From: Magnetospirillum sp. | GTDB taxonomy: Bacteria > Pseudomonadota > Alphaproteobacteria > Rhodospirillales > Magnetospirillaceae | NCBI GenBank assembly: GCA_020217035.1 | Contig: JAIWOG010000095.1 | Span: 1 to 10,000 of the forward strand | DNA: 10,000 nucleotides | Direction of reading: 5' to 3' | Shown here: positions 1-8,030 of the stretch, piece by piece | How positions within the stretch are numbered: position 1 is the stretch's first letter | Layout of the letters: each line of letters begins with the position of its first letter | Made by a program: the position numbers and the translations under genes | Notes under the pieces: generated by a model | Told to the model about the DNA's origin: nothing | Databases searched by the model: none | What the model saw: only the letters and a program-made list of their open reading frames with translations

Positions 1-1310
<1,310 letters not shown>

Positions 1311-1347
1311 ATGTTGTCTCCACCCAAATCAGTTACAGAGCCCGGTC

Positions 1348-1815
1348 TTAGTCGCGGGCGGCGGGAAAAAACGACGCCAGACGGCCGTCGACGTCCAAAT
1401 CGTGCAGATCGGCCAGACGCCACAGATAGATGCCCATGACGTCGCGGAAGGCGCCCAGCAATTGATAGAAGCGATAGCCGGGCATGGCGTGGCGTCGTCC
1501 GGCCTTGCGGTCCCAGTCCTCGGCGGCGTCCAGGTAACGGCGACAGGCGGCCCGCATGGCCAGCAGGGTTTCGTCGCTGACGCAATCCTCGCCGATCAGA
1601 TGCCGGGTGTCGCCGATCAGCCGGCGCAGGTCGCTGACGGCGCGATAGCACTTTTCCTGTTCTTCCGGCAGCAGCAAATGTTCGCCGAACAGGGGCGAAC
1701 CGCCGATCATGTCGATCAGTCCGGCCACCGCCTGGGATTCCGCCGCCGCCGGCGTGCAGGTCGCTCTTTCGAATCCGGCCAAGGGCCGGTCCAGTTCACG
1801 CACACGGATGCGCAT
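1348..1815 (-). CDS. Hypothetical protein orfB, in pdh operon, paralogue-like to its upstream neighbour
   Basis: I do not recognise this 155-residue protein. It is probably cytoplasmic: no signal peptide or membrane segment is visible. It is rich in Arg, Asp, Glu and Leu and looks mostly helical, with four cysteines (20, 56, 78, 91). I chose the ATG at 1815 (MRIRVRELDR). It follows a purine-rich AAGGGGGGAAACG stretch, overlaps the previous gene by 20 bp, and leaves out a 33-residue upstream extension that would lie inside that gene. It sits 37 bp before lpdA, so co-transcription and coupled translation with the pdh genes are likely. Residues 44-52 (GEHL then EE) and 131-143 (LWR, four residues, HDLD, one residue, D) match motifs in the same order in the neighbouring 209-residue protein, which suggests an old tandem duplication. 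Codon use is GC3-rich like the neighbours, which supports a real gene. No function can be assigned. Confidence 0.8.
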   Translation of the reverse strand: MRIRVRELDRPLAGFERATCTPAAAESQAVAGLIDMIGGSPLFGEHLLLPEEQEKCYRAVSDLRRLIGDTRHLIGEDCVSDETLLAMRAACRRYLDAAEDWDRKAGRRHAMPGYRFYQLLGAFRDVMGIYLWRLADLHDLDVDGRLASFFPAARD

Positions 1816-2425
1816 CGTTTCCCCCCTTGCCGATCCTTGGGCGCCAAGCCTGGTCCATGTCGAAATCCAGGTCGTGATCGGCCACGTAACGCCACAGGAA
1901 CCGATCGAAATCATTGTCGAATTCTTCGGCGATGAAGCGTTCCAAAGCCTGGGCTTTGTTGCGGTACACCCCCATCAGGTCGAAACGGCAGCGTGCCGAT
2001 CCTTTGTCCACGCTAATACGCGACCCGTCGCTTTGGCCCGCCAGCATGGTGGCGAGTTGCCAATTTCCCTCTTCATCCACCCCCAGATGCTCGCCCAGGG
2101 ACAATTCGTCCATCAGCACATCCAGGACGGAAAAGGAGGTCAAGGCCATCAGGAAGGCCGAACCAGCTGGCAGAGAGGCGAAATCCATCTCTTCCGGCGC
2201 CCCTCGCGTCCTGGTGACGAAGAACCGGGTCAAAGGATCACGGGCCGACAAAACCATCTTGTCGTCCTCGGCCAGGAAGTGCCGCAATTGCTGATCCCAG
2301 TTCAGGCACGCCCCGAACAAGGCCGAGGCGGCGGCGGTGAACCGCCCCTCGCGCAACGCGTCCTTCAACGCCTCGAATTCAAGGCGCACCATCGGCATGG
2401 CAAGGGCGATCCGTTCCCGGTTCAT
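1796..2425 (-). CDS. Hypothetical protein orfA, in pdh operon between E2 and E3 genes
   Basis: I do not recognise this 209-residue protein. It has no clear signal peptide or membrane helix. The N-terminal half (residues 1-70) looks helical with charged stretches; residues 86-106 are the most hydrophobic. The C-terminal part carries LWR (177-179) and HDLD (184-187). These, with GEHL (111-114) followed by EE (118-119), recur in the same order in the product of the next gene. Two starts are possible: GTG at 2437, four codons further upstream, or ATG at 2425 (MNRERIALAM). I prefer ATG because it leaves 15 bp after the pdhC stop and has GGGCGGGG just upstream, though this ribosome site is weak and translational coupling to pdhC is likely. 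Its 3' end overlaps orfB by 20 bp. The position between pdhC and lpdA hints at a role linked to the complex or its regulation, but that is inference only. Confidence 0.8.
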   Translation of the reverse strand: MNRERIALAMPMVRLEFEALKDALREGRFTAAASALFGACLNWDQQLRHFLAEDDKMVLSARDPLTRFFVTRTRGAPEEMDFASLPAGSAFLMALTSFSVLDVLMDELSLGEHLGVDEEGNWQLATMLAGQSDGSRISVDKGSARCRFDLMGVYRNKAQALERFIAEEFDNDFDRFLWRYVADHDLDFDMDQAWRPRIGKGGNDAHPCA

Positions 2426-2440
2426 GACCCCGCCCACCGA

Positions 2441-3709
2441 TCACAGCAGCATGGACAACGGGTCTTCCACCAGCTTCTTGAAGGCGGCCAGGAATTCCGC
2501 CCCGACGGCGCCGTCGACGACGCGATGGTCAACCGACAGAGTGCAGGTCATCACGGTGGCGATGGCCAGGGCCCCGGCCTTGACCACCGGGCGCTGCTCG
2601 CCGGCACCGACCGCCAGGATACAGCCCTGCGGCGGGTTGATGATGGCGGCGAAGTCCTTGATGCCGTACATGCCGAGGTTCGAGATGGTGAAGCCGCCGC
2701 CCTGGAACTCCTCGGGCTTCAGCTTGCCGTCACGGGCCTTGCCGGCCAGTTCCTTCATCTCGTTCGAGATGGCCGCCAGGCCCTTGTGGTCGGCATGACG
2801 CACGATGGGGGTGATCAGGCCGTTGGGAGTGGCCACCGCCACCGACACGTCCACGTCGGTATAGCGCTTGATGGCGTCCTCGCCCCACGACGCATTGGCG
2901 GCCGGCACCTTCTTCAACGCCAGCGCCACGGCGCGGATGATGAAGTCGTTGACCGACAGCTTGTAGGAGTCCGAGCGGGCATTCAGCTCGCCGCGAACCT
3001 TCAACAGGGCGTCCAGTTCGCAATCGATGGACAGATAGAAATGCGGGATGGTCGACTTGGCCTCGGTCAGGCGGCGAGCGATGACCTTGCGCATGGAGGA
3101 ATTGGGGATTTCCTCGAAAGCCGGTTCGAACGGATTGGCGACAGCCGGGGCCGCAGCCGCCTTGGCCACAGGCGCTGCGGCAGCAGGCGCGGCAGCGACC
3201 GGAGCAGCGGCGACACCGCCCTTGATCGCCTGTTCCACGTCGGCCTTGACCACACGGCCATAGGGGCCAGTGCCTTTGACCGCTTTCAGGTCCAGGCCAG
3301 CATTGGCGGCGATGCGCTTGGCCAGCGGGCTGGCGAAGACGCGGTCGCCGGAAGCAACGGCCGGGGCCGCGGCAGCCGGAGCGGCGGCAACCGGAGCAGC
3401 CGCGACCGCCGGAGCGGCGACAGCAGCCGCGGCAGCCGGCTTGGCGACGATGGCCGAAGCATCCTCGCCCTCTTCCAGCAACACGCCGATGGGGGTGTTG
3501 ACGGCGACGCCGGCGGTGCCGCCAGCCACCAGGATCTTGCCGAGAACGCCTTCGTCCACGGCTTCGAATTCCATGGTCGCCTTGTCGGTCTCGATCTCGC
3601 ATAAGACGTCGCCCGACTTGACGGCGTCACCTTCCTTTTTCAACCAACGCGCCAGGTTGCCCTCGGTCATGGTGGGCGACAGCGCGGGCATCAGCAATTC
3701 GATGGGCAT
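2441..3709 (-). CDS. pdhC: Dihydrolipoamide acetyltransferase, E2 component of pyruvate dehydrogenase
   Basis: This 422-residue protein forms the core of the PDH complex and transfers acetyl groups from its lipoyl arm to CoA. One N-terminal lipoyl domain (about 1-80) has the lipoylation Lys43 in ETDKATME. An Ala/Pro linker (about 91-118) is followed by the peripheral subunit-binding domain (about 125-163, [17 protein letters not shown] and GTGPYGR), which docks E1 or E3. A second Ala/Pro linker (about 165-191) leads to the catalytic domain (about 200-422) with the active-site DHRVVDG (His395 in this numbering). Length is normal for a one-lipoyl alphaproteobacterial E2. The start at 3709 has GGAGAGCG within the 12-bp gap after pdhB. 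The linkers are low-complexity Ala codons and generate spurious open frames on both strands. The lipoyl domain is nearly the same as that on E1 beta next door. It is the acetyl rather than succinyl enzyme by operon context and the MPALSPTM start. Confidence 0.97.
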   Translation of the reverse strand: MPIELLMPALSPTMTEGNLARWLKKEGDAVKSGDVLCEIETDKATMEFEAVDEGVLGKILVAGGTAGVAVNTPIGVLLEEGEDASAIVAKPAAAAAVAAPAVAAAPVAAAPAAAAPAVASGDRVFASPLAKRIAANAGLDLKAVKGTGPYGRVVKADVEQAIKGGVAAAPVAAAPAAAAPVAKAAAAPAVANPFEPAFEEIPNSSMRKVIARRLTEAKSTIPHFYLSIDCELDALLKVRGELNARSDSYKLSVNDFIIRAVALALKKVPAANASWGEDAIKRYTDVDVSVAVATPNGLITPIVRHADHKGLAAISNEMKELAGKARDGKLKPEEFQGGGFTISNLGMYGIKDFAAIINPPQGCILAVGAGEQRPVVKAGALAIATVMTCTLSVDHRVVDGAVGAEFLAAFKKLVEDPLSMLL

Positions 3710-3721
3710 CTCGCGCTCTCC

Positions 3722-5095
3722 TTACTTGGCGTAGCAGACTTTGCGGGCGGCATCGGCGATGCCTTCCGGAGTCGGCAGGTACAGGCGTTCCAGGTTGGCG
3801 GCATAAGGCATGGGCACGTCGGCGCCGCAGACACGGATGACCGGGGCGTCCAGCCAGTCGAAGCAATGCTCCATCATCAGGGCGGCGATTTCCGAGCCGA
3901 TGCCCGCATAGGCCCAGCCTTCTTCCACCGAGACGATGCGGTTGGTCTTCTTCACCGAGGCGACGATGCTGTCGATGTCGATGGGGCGAAGCGAGCGCAG
4001 GTTGATCACTTCCGCCGAGATGCCATCCTTTTCCAGCATGGCGGCGGCTTCCAGCGAGGTGCCGACCATGCGCGAATAGGTGACGATGGTCACGTGCTCG
4101 CCAGGGCGTTCGATCTTGGCCTTGCCGATGGGGACAATGAAGTCCGGATCGTCAGGCACGTCGAAGGACTGGCCGTAAAGGATTTCGTTTTCCAGCACCA
4201 CCACCGGGTTGGGGTCGCGGATGGCGGACTTCAGCAGGCCCTTGGCGTCGGCCGCCGACCAAGGCGCGACCACCTTCAGACCCGGGCAATGGGCGTACCA
4301 GGACGCGAAGTCCTGGGAATGCTGGGCGGCGACGCGGGCGGCGGCACCGTTGGGACCACGGAACACGATGGGACAGGGCTGTTGGCCGCCCGACATGTAA
4401 AGGGTCTTGGCCGCCGAGTTGATCACATGGTCGATGGCCTGCATGGAGAAGTTCATGGTCATGAACTCGACGATGGGCTTCAAGCCAGCGAAAGCCGCCC
4501 CCACGGCCAAACCGGCGAAGCCCATTTCGGTGATCGGGGTGTCGATCACCCGCTTATCGCCGAATTCGTCCAGCAGACCTTGCGAGACCTTATAGGCGCC
4601 CTGATATTGCGCCACTTCCTCGCCCAGCAGGAAGACACCTTCGTCGCGGCGCATTTCTTCGGCCATGGCGTCGCGCAAAGCTTCGCGCACGGTCTGGCGG
4701 TTATATTTGTCGTATTCCTTTTCCACGTGGACCGGGGCGGCAGTCGCCGGGGCCTGGGCCATCACGGCAGCCTGCGGACCATCATTGTGGGCCACCGGAG
4801 TGGTGGACGGGCCAGCCTTCTCCATCACCTTGCCCAAATCGGCTTCGGTTTCGCCTTCTTCCAGCATGATGGCGATGGGGGTATTGACGGCAACACCTTC
4901 GGTGCCGGCGGCGACCATGATCTTGCCCAACACACCTTCGTCAACGGCTTCCATTTCCATGGTCGCCTTGTCGGTTTCAATCTCGGCCAGCACGTCGCCG
5001 GACTTCACCGCGTCGCCCTCGGCCTTCAGCCAACGGGCCAGCTTGCCCTCGGTCATGGTCGGCGACAGCGCCGGCATCAGAATTTCGATAGCCAT
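3722..5095 (-). CDS. pdhB: Pyruvate dehydrogenase E1 beta subunit with N-terminal lipoyl domain
   Basis: This is the beta subunit of the thiamine-diphosphate E1 heterotetramer that decarboxylates pyruvate and reductively acetylates lipoyl groups. At 457 residues it is longer than a plain E1 beta (about 330) because residues 1-80 are a lipoyl domain with Lys43 in ETDKATME. A 50-residue Ala/Pro/Glu linker (about 85-130) connects it to the transketolase-like pyrimidine-binding region (from about 133: [41 protein letters not shown]) and the C-terminal transketolase domain ([16 protein letters not shown]). The GEEV glutamate is expected to activate the thiamine ring. E1 beta subunits carrying a lipoyl domain are known from alphaproteobacteria such as Zymomonas and rhizobia, so this is a lineage trait. 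The start at 5095 follows AGGGAGACGAG, 18 bp after the pdhA stop. The stop is 12 bp before pdhC. Confidence 0.97.
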   Translation of the reverse strand: MAIEILMPALSPTMTEGKLARWLKAEGDAVKSGDVLAEIETDKATMEMEAVDEGVLGKIMVAAGTEGVAVNTPIAIMLEEGETEADLGKVMEKAGPSTTPVAHNDGPQAAVMAQAPATAAPVHVEKEYDKYNRQTVREALRDAMAEEMRRDEGVFLLGEEVAQYQGAYKVSQGLLDEFGDKRVIDTPITEMGFAGLAVGAAFAGLKPIVEFMTMNFSMQAIDHVINSAAKTLYMSGGQQPCPIVFRGPNGAAARVAAQHSQDFASWYAHCPGLKVVAPWSAADAKGLLKSAIRDPNPVVVLENEILYGQSFDVPDDPDFIVPIGKAKIERPGEHVTIVTYSRMVGTSLEAAAMLEKDGISAEVINLRSLRPIDIDSIVASVKKTNRIVSVEEGWAYAGIGSEIAALMMEHCFDWLDAPVIRVCGADVPMPYAANLERLYLPTPEGIADAARKVCYAK

Positions 5096-5113
5096 CGTCT
5101 CGTCTCCCTGGCC

Positions 5114-6115
5114 TTAGGCTTCAATCAACACGTCGGTCCACAATTCGGACACATCCGGCTCGGGGCTGGATTGCGCGAATTCGGCGGCTTCCGAGACGAT
5201 CGCCTTGACCTCGCGGTCCATTTCCTTCAGCAAAGCCTCGTCCACCAAACCGGCTTCCAGCAGGCGGTTCTTCAAGGTGTCGATGGGGTCGTGCTGCTCG
5301 CGCATCTTGGTCACTTCCTCCTTGGTCCGGTACTTGGCCGGGTCGGACATGGAATGGCCGCGATAGCGATAGGTCTTCATTTCCAGGATATAGGGACCGT
5401 TGCCCGAACGAGCATGCTCCAGGGCTCGGCAGGCGGCTTCATAGACCGCCTGGACGCTCATGCCGTCAACCGCCTCGCCGGGGATACCGTAGGCGGCACC
5501 GCGCTTGTAAAGCTCAAGGCCGGCGGCGTGACGCTCGGACGAGGTACCCATGGCGTATTTGTTGTTTTCGATCACATAGACAACCGGCAGCTTCCACAAA
5601 GCCGCCATGTTGAAGCTTTCGTAAACCTGACCCTGGTTAAGTGCGCCGTCGCCCAAGTAAACGTGACAGACGCCCTGATCGCCGGTGTACTTGTGGGCAA
5701 AGCCCAGGCCGGTACCGATCGGCACCTGGGCGCCGACGATGCCGTGACCGCCATAGAAGCGCTTTTCACGGCTGAACATGTGCATCGAGCCGCCCTTGCC
5801 CTTGGAATAACCGCCGATGCGGCCGGTCAATTCGGCCATGACGCCCTTGGCGTCCATGCCGCAGGCCAGCATCTGGCCGTGGTCACGGTAGGACGTGATG
5901 ACCGAATCGGTCTCGCCCGCCGCCGATTGCATGCCGACGACCACCGCTTCCTGGCCGATATAGAGGTGGCAGAAACCACCGATCAGACCCATGCCGTACA
6001 ACTGGCCGGCCTTTTCCTCAAAACGACGGATCTGCAGCATGTCGCGATACCAGCCGATCAATTGATCGGCACCGATCTCCGCCGACTTGGCTTTGCGCTT
6101 GGACGTGGTCGCCAT
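5114..6115 (-). CDS. pdhA: Pyruvate dehydrogenase E1 alpha subunit
   Basis: This 333-residue subunit binds thiamine diphosphate and pairs with PdhB to form the E1 heterotetramer of the PDH complex. The thiamine motif is GDGALNQG (155-162) running to ENN (183-185). Other family hallmarks are RRFEEKAGQLYGMGLIGGFCHLY in pieces (about 30-52), GQEAVVVG (55-61), SYRDHG (75-80), GKGGSMHMF (107-114), and the loop TYRYRGHSMSDPAKYR (248-263), whose serines are phosphorylated in eukaryotic homologues. No bacterial phosphorylation is implied. I chose the ATG at 6115 (MATTSKRKAK), which has an excellent GGGAGGA ribosome site 3-4 nt upstream. An upstream in-frame ATG at 6184 adds 23 residues that look like leader DNA. 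It is the first gene of the pdh operon, preceded by about 240 bp of probable promoter DNA. Confidence 0.97.
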   Translation of the reverse strand: MATTSKRKAKSAEIGADQLIGWYRDMLQIRRFEEKAGQLYGMGLIGGFCHLYIGQEAVVVGMQSAAGETDSVITSYRDHGQMLACGMDAKGVMAELTGRIGGYSKGKGGSMHMFSREKRFYGGHGIVGAQVPIGTGLGFAHKYTGDQGVCHVYLGDGALNQGQVYESFNMAALWKLPVVYVIENNKYAMGTSSERHAAGLELYKRGAAYGIPGEAVDGMSVQAVYEAACRALEHARSGNGPYILEMKTYRYRGHSMSDPAKYRTKEEVTKMREQHDPIDTLKNRLLEAGLVDEALLKEMDREVKAIVSEAAEFAQSSPEPDVSELWTDVLIEA

Positions 6116-6211
6116 GGTTCCTCCCAGGGCAGGATGATGTGAGTGCGTAGGCAGATAGGTAAACCAACCTTCCCTTTCAGGCAAGGCGTTTCACCGCTAA
6201 AAACGCTTATT

Positions 6212-6222
6212 TTGCAATGCAA
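6212..6222. promoter_or_regulatory. Short palindrome TTGCA-A-TGCAA upstream of pdhA
   Basis: This is a perfect 5-bp inverted repeat around one base, in an AT-rich setting about 100 nt upstream of pdhA. It faintly resembles the TTTGCAAA-type sites described for short-chain acyl-CoA regulators of the ScfR/RamB group. That link is only a resemblance, and chance occurrence is quite possible. Confidence 0.25.
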
Positions 6223-6241
6223 TAATGATGATTAACTGACT

Positions 6242-6269
6242 TCTGGTTATTTATCGAACCCTAACCAGA
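6242..6269. repeat. Inverted repeat upstream of pdhA, possible operator
   Basis: TCTGGTTA (6242-6249) and TAACCAGA (6262-6269) are perfect reverse complements of 8 bp separated by 12 bp. The element lies about 130-150 nt upstream of the pdhA start, inside the AT-richer promoter region, where a dimeric regulator would be expected to bind. It could also be a weak transcript hairpin. It does not match the E. coli PdhR operator as I know it. Confidence 0.4.
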
Positions 6270-6356
6270 CGGGCAGGCAACGGGTGGTGCAACGCAGCAA
6301 CCCTTTCGCTTCATACGGTTAGCGGACATGGTGGATATTGGGTGCGAAAAGGCAAA

Positions 6357-6384
6357 AGAAAAGCCGCCCTGGGGCGGCTTTTCT
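6357..6384 (-). terminator. Rho-independent terminator after the TPR gene
   Basis: A perfect 12-bp stem (AGAAAAGCCGCC at 6357-6368 with GGCGGCTTTTCT at 6373-6384) closes a 4-nt loop. On the minus strand the stem ends in GGCTTTTCTTTT, giving a good U-rich run. It starts only 2 nt after the stop codon of the TPR gene. The A-rich left arm could let it work in both directions, but no plus-strand gene is seen to its left. It separates the accessory pair from the pdh operon. Confidence 0.88.
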
Positions 6385-6386
6385 GA

Positions 6387-8030
6387 TTAGCTCGGTTCCG
6401 GCTGCGATATCCGATCAGCGAAATCCCGCAATCGGTCGGGGTCCGGGTGCCCCAGTTCCAGGGCACGAGCAACAACCGCCGACAAACCCCAGCCGGGGGA
6501 GCGGATGCCAGCGTCCAGGAGGGCGGATATTTCAACCTCCGCCTGCTGACGCCATTCGGGGAAAACGGCATAGCGGTAGAACCAGCATTCAAGGAGCAGG
6601 GGGTTTTGCACATCCGTCGCACACAGCACAGCCCTATCAATCAAATCACTCGCTTCAGCCAGCCCCCCATGACCAATGAGAATACAAGCCAGATTCCCGA
6701 AGCAATCACCATCATCAGGGGCAAGAGCTAGTGCGCGACGATAAAGAGCCTCCGCCTCACCTAAATTCTGGCGCCGGCGCAGCATGAATAAGGCAAAGCT
6801 GCATAAATTATTTAAATGTACAGGGTCGACATCATCCGCCGTGCGATATAGACGCTCCGCCGCGTCAAAGTCGCTACGCACCTCCTCCATGAACAACGCA
6901 AAGCTCCACAAATTATCTACATGCCGGGGATCAGCAATTTCCGCCGCACGATAAAGACGTTCTGCTTCATCCATATCACAGCGACTGATCTCCATAAAAA
7001 GCGCGAAGCCCCATAAAATATGAGAATCCGAGGGACTAACCGCTTCTGCGGCATGATAAAGGCGCTCAGCCTCATCCATATCGCCACGAATTAAATGCAT
7101 AAAGTCAGCAAAGCACACCAAGTTATATGTATCTTCTGGATCTACGGCCTCTGCCGCGCGATAAAGACGCTCGGCTTCATCCATATCGCTATGCACATTC
7201 TGCATAAAATTTGCAAAATTAGTTAAATTACGCGTGTACTTTGGATCGACCTCTTCTGCCATACGAAATAGACGTTCAGCCTCATCCATATCACCGCGCT
7301 CATTCTGCATAAACATTGCAAAATTTGTTAGATTGCGCGTGTACATTGGATCGAGTTCTTCTGCTGCACGAAATAGACGCTCTGCCTCGTCCATGTCACC
7401 GCGCTCAATCTTCATAAAACCAGCTAAATTCGTTAGATAGCGCACGCTGTCAGGCTCTGCGACGACCGCCGCACGCAAAAGTCGCTCAGCCTCATCCAAA
7501 TCTCCACGCACGTCGTTCATAAACACCGCAAAATTAGCGAGGTTTGCGGCTCCACTGGGATCAACAAGTTCAGCAGCACGATAAAGACGCTCTGCCCCAT
7601 CCATTTCCCCATAAACATCCTGAAGAATAAATGCAAGATTACACAAAGCAGGATAATACACAGGATCATATCGCAAAGCAGCGATAAGATGATGACGACA
7701 AACGTGCATATCTTTTTGCTGCCATGCCTCTTCAGCTATATGGAACTCGCGTTCAGCGGCCTCCCTGTCCGAGGCGACAGACTTAGGGATGAAAGGAACC
7801 TTTACGATAATTGCGCCACTCTCCGCTGCCCCGTATGGCAAAGCCCCTTCCGAGACCCGACAGGCCCTCAGATTGAATCCATTAATATCAGTGAAACGCA
7901 GATCAATACCGGTTAGGTCACCGTTGACGAAATCCGTCGCCGGGTCCAACCCGGCGATATCGACTAATTGACGAAAATCTGCATCCTTGGCCCCCAAAAC
8001 AGCCAGAATGGCATCAAAAGGATCAGCCAT
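6387..8030 (-). CDS. TPR-repeat protein with short pentapeptide-like N-terminus, function unknown
   Basis: The 547-residue product has three parts. Residues 1-35 contain a helical start ending in LAGLDPATD-like sequence (here IAGLDPATDF). Residues 38-57 read DLTGI DLRFT DINGF NLRAC, four steps of five residues with Leu/Ile at the same place, like a minimal pentapeptide-repeat ladder. From residue 143 to 422 there are eight repeats of exactly 35 residues with the consensus MDEAERLYRAAE, then DP near position 16 and NL..FA.FM near 21-29; a degenerate ninth follows to about 456. The pattern is TPR/Sel1-like helix pairs, usually a scaffold for protein contacts. No catalytic motif, signal peptide or membrane segment is seen. 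I chose ATG 8030, which has AGAAGGA 8 nt upstream; ATG 8039 has AAGG directly against it, too close. It overlaps the upstream gene by 8 bp (ATGGCTGA), so the two are probably translated together. The repeat block is strikingly AT-rich compared with both gene ends. Function and partner are unknown. Confidence 0.9.
   Translation of the reverse strand: MADPFDAILAVLGAKDADFRQLVDIAGLDPATDFVNGDLTGIDLRFTDINGFNLRACRVSEGALPYGAAESGAIIVKVPFIPKSVASDREAAEREFHIAEEAWQQKDMHVCRHHLIAALRYDPVYYPALCNLAFILQDVYGEMDGAERLYRAAELVDPSGAANLANFAVFMNDVRGDLDEAERLLRAAVVAEPDSVRYLTNLAGFMKIERGDMDEAERLFRAAEELDPMYTRNLTNFAMFMQNERGDMDEAERLFRMAEEVDPKYTRNLTNFANFMQNVHSDMDEAERLYRAAEAVDPEDTYNLVCFADFMHLIRGDMDEAERLYHAAEAVSPSDSHILWGFALFMEISRCDMDEAERLYRAAEIADPRHVDNLWSFALFMEEVRSDFDAAERLYRTADDVDPVHLNNLCSFALFMLRRRQNLGEAEALYRRALALAPDDGDCFGNLACILIGHGGLAEASDLIDRAVLCATDVQNPLLLECWFYRYAVFPEWRQQAEVEISALLDAGIRSPGWGLSAVVARALELGHPDPDRLRDFADRISQPEPS
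6765..7604 (-). repeat. Eight tandem 105-bp repeats encoding 35-residue TPR-like units
   Basis: The unit is 105 bp (35 codons), repeated eight times without insertion or deletion. The third and fourth units (about 7185-7394) are the closest, sharing MDEAERLFR, EE and YTRNLTNFA with similar DNA. The GAT-AAA-GAC-type segment encoding ERLYR (cgataaagacg on the plus strand) recurs almost unchanged in most units. Canonical TPRs are 34 residues, so the strict 35-residue step is slightly unusual. Such repeats can gain or lose units by recombination. Confidence 0.88.

Larger units (their letters stand above)
6116..6356 (-). promoter_or_regulatory. Probable promoter and leader region of the pdh operon
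   Basis: These 241 bp lie between the terminator after the TPR gene and pdhA and contain no credible gene. The part at 6200-6260 is clearly richer in AT than the coding DNA. Two symmetric elements are visible: an 8-bp inverted repeat TCTGGTTA/TAACCAGA with a 12-bp spacer (6242-6269), and TTGCA-A-TGCAA (6212-6222), about 100 nt upstream of the pdhA start. A loose sigma-70-like pair can be drawn on the minus strand (TTGCCT, then GATAAA after 19 nt), but neither box is strong. I infer a promoter because the terminator ends the upstream transcript and pdhA has a strong ribosome site. I see no recognisable riboswitch. Confidence 0.55.

Noticed and set aside
3133..3440. Ala/Pro-coding repeats in pdhC as a possible mobile or regulatory repeat
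   Set aside because: They encode the flexible linkers expected in E2 proteins.
1709..3604. 631-codon open frame on the plus strand opposite pdhC and the two small unknown genes
   Set aside because: It is an antisense shadow with Gly/Arg/His-rich low-complexity sequence and no recognisable domain.
3866..6142. 758-codon open frame on the plus strand opposite pdhA and pdhB
   Set aside because: It runs antisense to two genes with unmistakable PDH domains; its His/Gly/Arg/Asp-rich composition is the usual by-product of biased codons in GC-rich DNA.
6116..6184. 23-residue N-terminal extension of PdhA from ATG 6184
   Set aside because: The sequence does not look like E1 alpha, and ATG 6115 has a much better ribosome site.
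6261..6329. 22-codon open frame (MSANRMKRKG...) upstream of pdhA as a leader peptide
   Set aside because: There is no Shine-Dalgarno before it and no codon pattern suggestive of attenuation.
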